Origin: Echinometra lucunter
Lineage: Eukaryota; Echinodermata; Echinoidea; Camarodonta; Echinometridae
Direction of reading: 5' to 3'
Assembly: GCA_029962745.1 (NCBI GenBank)
Contig: CM057162.1
Span: 12,772,139 to 12,836,138 of the forward strand
DNA length: 64,000 nt
The notes under the pieces are model-generated. The model did not search any database, was not told the DNA's origin, and worked only from the letters and a program-made list of their open reading frames with translations. A program made the position numbers and the translations under genes. This document shows, piece by piece, positions 46,480-56,300 of the stretch. Each line of letters starts with the position of its first letter. Position 1 is the first letter of the stretch.

Positions 46480-47426
46480 AAGGCTTTCCATCGGGATTAG
46501 CCGGAGGACCACATTTAAAGGGGTAGACTAACCTCGAGGCGTGTCATTTTTGCACCGAATTGTACAGATTTTTCAAAGTCTTACGTAAACGTAACCATTC
46601 GTTCGTCTCGTCATGGCCTTTTCTAAATATTTAGTTGCCACACTCAAATTCTGAATTGGAATAGAATTTCTGACATTAACTTATGTTTATGAATTTTGTT
46701 TTGCCATTTATTTTTCTGCCCCGAATCGAAATAGACTTTGAAGTCAAACATTAATCTTCGTTTCTGAAATTAGTTTTGCACAACTTGTAGATTTATTCCT
46801 TGCTCAGAGCTGTAAAAGTGTTTTTTTAATGTCCGATACTACAGTCTTCGTTCTGGAAATCGTTTTGTTCAACTCCTGCCTATATCGCTGTGGTTCTGAA
46901 GTAGAGCAGTGGTCTCGTAACCGGGAGTACTTGGGTGCGAAACCATGTGGATGCGCTCATGCCCATTAATCCTCATTACCAAGTCCTTCGGTCGGTCCCC
47001 TGGTTGCTTACTAACAAGCATACATGATAGCAGTCAGTTAAAGTACAACCATTTAACCATTTTATATATTTTTCTACCTTTAAAAAAATGTTTTGTAACC
47101 TGTATTTATGATATTCCTTCGTGCAACTCGTAGCACTAGGTCAGTACCCGTATATTATTTCAGTCATTGTCAGTTCTTTATAAGTTAGAATGTTGCATTA
47201 TCAATTTCAAGGTGTGGTTTGTCAAGCGCGAAGGTGCACTTTTTCAAAATCAATAACACGTTTATCAGACAGAACAGAAATAGTCTGAAAGAGAAATGTG
47301 CATTTTTTAGGCATTAGAAATCTTCCCTTTGTGGAAAAACACCTCTGTAGCAAAGTTTCAACAACAAAAATGAAATATAAGGGAAACTATTATGAAATGT
47401 TATTGTAAAACCAAAGCAAAGACATT
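46480..47426 (+). other. Decayed tail and proximal 3' flank of copy 3
   Basis: 46480-46530 is the out-of-frame relic of the Gly-rich tail and EEVD coding region. The rest matches the repeated 3' flank of the other copies. No gene. Confidence 0.6.
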
Positions 47427-48005
47427 ATGTAGGGTAGATGTAGGGAATATGGGAACCCATTGCACATTTATTGAATTTGCATAAAAATTACTAAAAACAA
47501 CAGAGTTTTTATTTGTAATCTTCATTTTTTATACTTCATTGTACTGAAAATTAAGGTCATCCAATATTTGGTTATGCAGATATATACAAATAATGACGTC
47601 ATCGTAAATAGTCCCATATTCCCTACAGTGTACACTGTAGGGAATATGGGACATTGACTTGAAGACTGCATTTTAGTAAAAACAAATTCATTTGCAACAA
47701 AATCATTAGGGTAAACTAATCTATAAGCATTTCCCTGTGATTAGTAACATTTCAATTAATTCAGTGTACCTATTGGTTCTTTTTTTCTTTTCTTTTCTTT
47801 TGATTGGGCTTTTTCTGTAAAAAAAAAAAAAAATGAAAATGTTCCAAAGTAACGCTAAATTTGAAATGAACGGAAGACCATATTGCATCTACTTTGATCT
47901 TAACAGTATAAATTCAGAGATTTGGTAAAGGGTCTTCACTACATGTACTATATAGGCCTACTACAATTATTTTATCAAAATGAAATAGACCATAATTAAA
48001 ACATG

Positions 48006-48555
48006 ATTAGTGGCGTAGCTATGATTGCGATATTGGTGGGACTAGACTTTGTTATGAAAAGATTAATTGACAAAATGTAGCTTTTGGCAAAAGGTTACCT
48101 ATAAAAAAAAAACTGAAGGGAGAGAGAGAAAGAGAGAATAATGCAATGTGTGCACAACCATTAACATGATTGGCCCTGTCTTGCATAGTTGCATATAAAT
48201 GAAAGACTCAAAACAGCGAAGAACGTAGCTGTATATTCCACTTTTAATGTCCCGAGCTTTCGGCTTCAAAGGCCTTTATCAAGGGTTCTACAACGAAACA
48301 AACAGAAACAAAGGGAACGCCACCTAGAGTGATGTGGGGGGGGGGGGGAAGCAACATAATATTTTTCAATTATTTTCCCTAAGTTCTTTACCGTTTATTT
48401 ATGCTTGTCATTCCGTATATATATTCTTCAACACAAAACACACCAGAAAACATACAAACCATTAAGATGCCGACTTTAAGTCAACCAACAGATATCAATG
48501 TATGAGGGGGCTCAGCGGCACATTCCCACCCCCGCCCCCAGCTACACCACTGATT
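48006..48555. mobile_element. Nested element with GTGGCGTAGCTA ends
   Basis: Left end TTAGTGGCGTAGCTATGA and right end AGCTACACCACTGATTAG are inverted repeats of a type seen in hAT-related MITEs. It holds a retroelement-like tail near 48250-48290 and a G run at 48337. Confidence 0.55.
48249..48290 (-). repeat. Retroelement 3' end with hammerhead-like core
   Basis: On the minus strand the segment reads TTGATAAAGGCCTTTGAAGC then CGAAAGCTCGGGAC. This is the conserved tail seen in some Penelope-like and other retroelements, where CTGATGA-stem-GAAA forms a hammerhead core. Here the first box is degenerate. Confidence 0.35.
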
Positions 48556-49100
48556 AGATTGTGTAATGGGTGTATAGTATTATCATTTATTAATGATATC
48601 ACGAAAATAGCCTTTTATATAATTATTAATAACGCATCAGCATAGCCACTATGTCCATGACATCGGCCATCTTGGGTGTCCCATATTCCCTACACCAATT
48701 ATTGATCAACAAGCCCCAAACAATAAATGCACTCCCTGGCCAATATACACTGTACACATATGACCTTGGTTTGACGAACCCCCAGTCCTATGCCAAAATG
48801 CATGAATTCCAGAAAAATTTCCCCCAAATATTTTATATCACTATGATCTATGTAAACTCAATTTTTCAATCATATAGTTTTTACTATCATTTTTGTGATC
48901 TTGTCAGCATTTAGTGATTTTCTCACCAAGAAAAAAATCCTTCCGGCAATGAGGTTTTTATCAGCAATCTGCCGCAGTATACTAGGAGACTGTAGATTTC
49001 GCTATTTCAGTTATTGGCTGATTGCACTCAGCCTGGCAGGGCAAAATATTTCAAGGATCCCATATTCCCTACGATCCAATATTCCCTACATCTACCCTAT

Positions 49101-51176
49101 TGCTTCTCGAAGAGAGGAATAACTTTCGTTTAGTGAAAATATGGTTATACTTTTTCCAATACAAGGAGATAGTAGGCAAAAATTGGTGTACACATTAATT
49201 ATTTTTATGTTCATAGAAGTTTATTCAAAGAGAGTTGTGGTTTTTTGTTTGTTTTGTTTCTTTGTTTTTCGTTACCGTGTGTTTTGCTGGAAAGGTGGAT
49301 AGCTTAGCTGAACAACAGTAAGATTATATAATATTGCCATGTACATGAAGACCTAAGTAGCCAGTCATTTATTGTGTTTTAAAAGATCAGAAGTTTATAA
49401 AGAAATTAAATCAATTTCTGTTGTGCTTTTGCTTGAAAAATGGGAAGGAAACGATGTTTACAATAGTTATCGCTTTAAAAGCAATCAGTGTAAAATAATT
49501 TCCTCCACATTTTGTTGTTGTTGTTTTGAAAAATGGTAAGAGAAACAAAGATATTGAAAATGTGAAAACGTGGTATTCATCAGTTACACTGCTGAGCTTG
49601 GATAAAAGCTTCCAAGATTGTGTTCTGTTGTCTGCATTAGAATATTATATCATATGTTGTGTTTTGTGTTTTTCCTTTAAAGGAAAAGGGATGTTATTTT
49701 CAAAAAGTATAAAAAGAAAAATACGTTTAGAAATTTGTATTACATTTTTGTTCGGAAAATTGTCTTTATATTAAGTTATTTAAAGATTATATTCACGTTG
49801 TATGTTTGTTTGATGAAAGAAATGAAACAATGTTCATAAAACTGTAATTTATGATGTCTTTGACTTTTTATTCTTAAGTTGTCTCAATGAATAGAATAGT
49901 ACATCTACTTGAGTAACAGCTCCAGTAAGTATGTTTTGCTTTGAAATAGAAGTATATATGAAGATATCTGTTGAAAAGCTGGATGAAAAATTAAAATGAT
50001 TTGCAAAGAGACTTTGAGATAGTGGAGTGAAGATGATGTGTATATAAACAAAAATCAAGAATGAGTGCATGGGTGTAAGTAATGAGAGAGAGAGAGAGAG
50101 AGAGAGAAGACAAGAGATTAAAAAAAAGACAGAGAAAGAGAGAAGAAATAAACAACTTGAGAAAAAGTGACAGAAGTGAGAAAGAAAAGAGATTGAGAAA
50201 AAAGATAGAGAAAGAGAGAACAAAGAAAGAAAAGAGAGATAGAAAAAAGTCCGAGAGAAGAGAGAAAGAATAACGATAGACAGAAAGAAAAATGGTAAAA
50301 AGAGAAAGAAAAGAGAGAGAGAGAGAGAGAGAGAAAGAAGTGTTAGTGAGCAAGAAAATAGAAATAAAGAAGAATGAGAGGGAGAAATTGAGTAGCATAC
50401 GGGGAGGTGTATAGAGCCTTTGCATGACGTTATATCGGTTACAGTAATTGTTATAAACTCAGATGTTCCGCACTTATTCATCACTTTCAGCCCCTCCCCT
50501 TTCAGTTTACTTTGGATATGCCCGTGTTTCCATCATCATATATTGAGTACTTATAACTTCATATCGGTCCACCACTGATTGGGGTACTTCAACATTGTTC
50601 GCTTCGGAGACATTGACTTTGCTCTAATCTTTACACACATAGGCAAGATATAGACAAGATAATGCGATTTTACTTCCTCTTTATGTTTTGCTTCGTCAAT
50701 ATGACACATGAAAGTTCGCCATGCATGCTCGCTGCCATTATAAGACATGACAATTGATATGGCATTACTGCGCGAGTTGCAGACACCCCCCCCCCCTCAT
50801 TCAGGGGCGGCGCTAGGGTATTTTTAAAGGGGGGCAAGATTACCCATAGGTGAATTTATTGACGCTTTAAATGAACAGATAGGGGTATTATATAGTTGCA
50901 AGCCCCGGGCCTCTCTTTCCCCACTCTCTTCTTTCTTCTTCCTCCTCTTTTTCTTCTTTTTCTCCTCTTTTTTGTTTGATAACTTGAAAAGTCATAGGGA
51001 GGCATTCGCCCCCCCCCCCCCGCCCCCTGTTGTACCGCCCCTGCCCTCATTATGCCCTTAAACTTAAAGCCTATAACGAAGCGATAAAATTCTCGATATA
51101 CATGTATACCCATTTGGAAAAGCGAAAATTACCTCGCTCACTAACTATACAGAAATGAACATAATCTGTGCACTAA
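49101..51176. other. Distal 3' flank of copy 3 and spacer to copy 4
   Basis: Continues the HSP70 3' flank to about 49840. A GA-rich tract (50085-50345) and a 5'-flank block shared with the other copies follow. C runs occur at 50786 and 51009. Long antisense frames over the GA tract are low-complexity. No gene. Confidence 0.6.
49821..49826 (+). terminator. Degenerate poly(A) signal of HSP70 copy 3
   Basis: The position that reads AATAAA in copies 1 and 2 reads AATGAA here. The earlier hexamer of copy 1 is also altered (AAAAAGAAAAATACG near 49715). Confidence 0.45.
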
Positions 51177-51217
51177 TGACGTCATGATGTTATGTTGATC
51201 GAGAAGAACATTCGGAA
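51177..51217 (+). promoter_or_regulatory. HSP70 copy 4 promoter: CRE and shortened HSE
   Basis: TGACGTCA at 51177-51184 and GAACATTCGGAA at 51206-51217. Relative to copy 2 the first GAA-TTC pair of the HSE is deleted (about 9 bases between two GAGAA words), leaving a three-unit HSE. No clear TATA box. Confidence 0.6.
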
Positions 51218-51544
51218 GTGTCATGCGAACAGTCAACATAATTATGCTTGGAAATTCCCCTATACGAGCAATTTCAACACGAAGTCCACTCATTTCTGCC
51301 CTGTATACTGCGCAATGCAGAGATGTAGTATTGTTCAAGGAGTGTACGCGTTATAACATTGTATAAGCAAATCGTTTAGCTTGACTATCAGTCTAACCAC
51401 TGGAGCTTTGACGAACAATGTTTGTTTTATCAATTAACTTAAGACACCAATACAGGCAATGCTTAGGCCAACTATCTTCGGAATTTCATACTAAAACATT
51501 TTCAAGAGGATATTAAGGACATTAAGCTGCAGACCAAATAAGAC

Positions 51545-51732
51545 ATGGCATCAGAAAACGCACTAGCTATTGGAATCGACTTGGGTACGACCTATTCCTG
51601 TGTCGGAGTTTTCCAACATGGAAAAGTGGAGATCATTGCCAACGATCAAGGAAACCGGACCACACCCAGTTATGTAGCCTTCACAGAAAGCGAGAGATTG
51701 ATCGGAGATGCGGCTAAGAATCAAGTAGCAAA
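51545..51732 (+). CDS. HSP70: HSP70 copy 4 exon 1
   Basis: [20 protein letters not shown] through AAKNQVA, nearly identical to copy 3 exon 1, with a GTAAGT donor at the same phase. A (GA)n tract follows. Confidence 0.95.
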
Positions 51733-53251
51733 GTAAGTTGAGATTATTTTATACCCAAATAGTGCGAGAGAGATAGAGATAGAGAGAGAGAGAGAGAGAG
51801 AAAGAGAGGGTTTTTATAGGTCTAGGCCTATATTTTCCAAGAAAATATCTTGACCACATTTTATATGAAAAAAAAAGAATTTGGCCAGTCTTATTTCCTG
51901 AATTTCGGACAGCCAAATTCAGAGATGTATGCAAGTCATTTTTTGCAAGTCCAAGTCAAGTCTCAAGTCATTTGTTGCAAATCAAAGTCAAGTCACAAGT
52001 ATTTCGGCCATAGGCCAAGTCAAGTCAAGTCACAAGTCATCACAGGTCAGGTCAAGTCCAGTCAAGACACAATTTAAGTTATCATCACAAGCCGGGAAAG
52101 GTTTTTGAAAGTGGAGGGCTGCACGAAAAAATTTAAAAAATCACTTCCGGGTTTTGGCACAGTGGCCCATGTGTCTACTCAAAAAAGTGGGGAAGGGGGC
52201 TGCACCCCCCCCCCCCCCCCCCCCCCGGTTCCGCGGCCCCTGTAGGTATCCCCTACTTCTACGGCTGGCTAAAATGCCTTTACGGCAGAGGGATTCCTTT
52301 ACGAGGAACAGTACAGTCTTGGCGGCTGTCGCGCTCGCTCATAATACAACCAATTTGCGTACTCAAATTGCGCAAACCTTAAAGGGGGTACCCAATGCTT
52401 AAACAATGTTAGTTCATTTAAAAGAGCATGATTTCATTAGCAGAAAATCATCTGCCTAAAGTTTTTTAAATAGTCGTGTTGCCAAGGAAACCCCCAAATG
52501 TGGTAAGATTTCAGGATATTTTGACCCCTCAGCTGTGACCCAGTTTCAACTGGGTACCCACTTTGACGTCAAAATGACGTCAAAGTGGGTACCATGTCGC
52601 GCAATTCTAGCAAAATGCGCGCAAGGTATAATACATCTTGTACAGTCTAGCGCGCAACACAACTGCAATGCGCGAAGCTGGGTACCACTTTGACGTCATA
52701 CCTCATACTCAAATTTTTTGGTCAACTCCTGACTTTTTATGAGAAAATCAGCCAAAATTCATTGATTTCGACTGAAAATCATCAAATTTTTAATGTTATT
52801 CTTCTTAGAATTCTATTCTCGATCATATATCAAAAAAAATCTTACCATTGTGTAATCACTTTAAAAACAAAAAAACAGAAAGTGATTCAAAAACTTTTTG
52901 AAACACTTTCTATTTTTTTTTAAATAGAGTATTTAAATAGAGAGATTTTATCTTATCATTTTAAAGTGGAAACGAAAAATGTATCATATTTTCTATGTTT
53001 TGAGTTATACTTTCACTTTTTATTTTCAATTGTGATAAAAAAACATGTACATGTACTTTGCAAGGTGGCCTGATTCCAAAACACAAAATGCAATCGTCTG
53101 TTTCGTTCTTCGAACGAAGCGTTTTGGCAGAGAATAGACAACTTTTGCAATGGTTTTTTTTTTCTTTTAATTTTCTTTTCCTTAGTTTGTAGTTGGTTAT
53201 TAAATCTGGCGCTTTGCGCTTCTTTGTTTCTTTACGTCTCCCTTGTGCGTC

Positions 53252-53302
<51 letters not shown>

Positions 53303-56300
53303 TTCTCCCTCTCTCCCTTTTCCTCCTTGGTTGGTTTGGTATCCATGGAGCTTTTTTGAGCTTTTGCACTCTGCGCTCTTTGATACTTAATAAATTTTCA
53401 TCATTTCCTGATGAAGGCCTGTGGCCGAAAATTTGTAAATTTCACGTCTGACGGAATTTGTTTATTTATTGGCATCTTTCTTTTCCTATTCTAACATTCC
53501 GAAGCAGAACTCCTATCTTTTATGCTTATGCCGAAAGGGTGCGTGCGTGGAGCGGGATGGGAGCGGGGAGGGGCGCTTGTCTCGAAAGGGTGTGTTGAGT
53601 AGTCTGATGTACCAGCCGTTTTTTGTTTTTGTTAATGTAAGTAAAAAAAAGGGGGGAAGAAGACAGGCGGTTGGCTATCACCTGATTGGGGGGGTGTCCA
53701 AAGATCCCCCTTAGAATTCCCCTTTTCTGTCTGCTAGAATATGATGGTGGGATGCATAAAACGGGAGAAATGTATGCCCCATCCCCCCTCCCCATAAAGG
53801 GAATAGGCATTTTGTTCATGAATATGCTTACACTCAAGAACGCAGAAGCAATCTTCTGCTCCCGCACACACATACACACACAAAAGCACACACACAAAAC
53901 TTCTTGTCTTAATTTGGTTGCTTGATTGCTTGATTGCTTGAAGTGCACATGTTGTTGTCCCTCCCTCCATGTTGAATTCAAATAAAATGGAAATATGACT
54001 TTCTATTCTGCCTAATCTGTCCTTTGGAAATGCACATTCCATTACGAAATCAGCCTCATGCTCATCTTTAATATGCGACAGTAAGAAAATGAAGGAAGAT
54101 ATTTGCAAGTGTACGTGTGCGCGTATGTGTGTGTGTGTGTGTGTGTGCGGGTGCGTAATGTTGCTTCTGCGAGACAAGCCCCCCCCCCCCCCCCCCCGGT
54201 TTCCACGAATGGGTGCGTTAATTTCACTCCCACACGCAACCCACCCTTTCGAGACAACCGGGGGGCTTCTCTCGAAAGGATGTGGCCATCCCCGTTCCCT
54301 CCCCGCTCCCATCCCGCTCCGTGCACGCACCCCTTCGACATAAGCCTTTTTTTTTAATATTCTATATATATATATTATTAAATATAGCAAAAAATATATC
54401 AATACAGCAAAAAAAATAAGACATAATGATGATGAGATAAGAGATAATAATGATATGAAAAATAAAGCTTGTTGGTGATAATAGTCGAGACTTACTGATC
54501 GCCATTCAACACGAATCAACAACAACAACGCGCGCTCGTGTGAGAACCACTGTATCGTATTATTGCTGGCGAAAACATTCCGTACCTGGTCCCGGGTGCG
54601 CGTTTCCGTTTTACACCACAGCCTAGGCAGTTTTGCGATAATTGCATCAAACGTGCTGGTTTCAAAGTCTAGGTTTTGTTTCAGTCAGAGATTCAGCTCT
54701 CCTACCACTGCACTAAACAGCGGTGCAAGCGACGATCGTGTATGTGTACAGAGAGAATAGATGAAAGAGACGGCAAAGAAATACAGAAGGAAAAGGGAGG
54801 AAAAGGGGCCTTCAAGAAACTGAAGGTGAAGAAACAGACGAGAGGATTGCCCAAAGAAATGTAAAAAGAAAAATAGGCTTAGAAGTCAATGAAGAAAAGG
54901 GAAAGGTATTAAATAAAAGAAAAAACACGAAGAAATAGGGAATTCTGTATGCTCTGTTCTTTCTTCATGTATTTCTTTATTCTTCCTCTCATCTATCCTC
55001 TCCCATGTCCTATGTTTTTATTTGTTCTTCCTTCCATCTAGCTTCTTCTCTCTCCTTATGTATTTCATTGTTTTTTCTCCTTGAGATAAGATCAGGCTCA
55101 GCCATAGAACTCTATGGGCTCAGCTCGTTCGCGCACATTTACAATGTATGATGTGCATGCATGCAGTGGATATCTTGCAATGGCTGCGCTGTGCGCTGAG
55201 GACTTAGACTCTTTCACCATAGCACTTGTAGGATTTTTTCGTGAAACTGCCTAGGCTGTGGTGTAAAAAGGAAACGCGCGTCCCGGGTACCTGATACGTG
55301 CACACATTATGGTGGCCCTGAAGTACGCTCGATGACAGGCCATGTGCGACGAAAACTTCACGACCTAGGCGCGAAATTGGCGATCTTGGTCATCAATTTC
55401 GTGACCCATGACCTGAAATTCATGTCCCGGGACCCGAAATTCGTGACCCGAGGCGCGAACTTTGCGACAAGGGTTGCAAACTTCACGCCCTGTAGTCGCG
55501 AAAATCGTGACTTTGGCTCCTGAATTTCATGACTTTGGGCCGCAAACTTTGCGACTTAGATCGCATATTTGACGACCTACATGTACATTTTTTGTACATG
55601 GCTGAGCGGTCCGAGTACGAAGGATGTGAATAGATCAACATATCCTGTGTACGATGAGCACGTGCACGTCTGTGGTGCACGTGTGTGACTTTGTGTCAAC
55701 TGTCAACACATCATCAAACTTATGTCCACCAACAGATATGGTCAACTCTAACTGCAACAGGCAAGGGAGTAATGGTGAGAATCAGAAGGGCCAAACTTTC
55801 TAAACTTAACCCGCTCAATTTTTACCTCCCTGGCTCTGGCAGACGACGCGTCGGTGTCTCACGTGACACATGATACAGAGAAAGTAGTAGTACATGGTCA
55901 CATGACGTCACCGAAGATAACAAACGGTTTCACGTGTAGTAACATGGTCAAAAGCAGGCATATTCCCGGGGATTTATGGGGGGTCTATTGGACTCGTCGA
56001 GGCTCGATTAAATATTTTCAGAGTTTGAAATTTCATGTGAATCACATTTTCCATTTATATGAATAAATGCTAGGGGAATTAATTTAATTTCAAATTCCCT
56101 GTTTTTGTGTATTAACCTATGGCAGCTTGAAGGCCAAAAGCATGCATATTCCCTGGGATTTATGGGGGTCTAGTGGACTCGTCGAGGCTCGATTATATAT
56201 TTTCAGAGTTTGAAATTTCATGTGAATCACATTTTCCATTTATATGAATAAATGCTAGGGGAATTAATTTAATTTCAAATTCCCTGTTTTTGTGTATTAA

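Larger units (their letters stand above)
47427..49100. mobile_element. 1.7 kb TIR element with repeated subterminal motif
   Basis: Ends are inverted repeats (GGGTAGATGTAGGGAATATG at the left, its complement at 49063-49100). The motif TCCCATATTCCCTAC or its complement recurs near 47448, 47611, 47637, 48678 and 49060. It interrupts the 3' flank of HSP70 copy 3. It contains a nested element at 48006-48555 and no intact transposase. Confidence 0.7.

Noticed and set aside
46430..46540. Calling HSP70 copy 3 a pseudogene
   Set aside because: Only the extreme C-terminus is lost; signatures, splice sites and promoter boxes are intact, so a coding call is safer.
49849..50484. 211-codon minus-strand frame
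   Set aside because: Ser/Leu/Phe-rich translation of a GA microsatellite in the HSP70 spacer.
53734..54528. 264-codon minus-strand frame
   Set aside because: Crosses element ends, a C run and CA repeats; no domain pattern.
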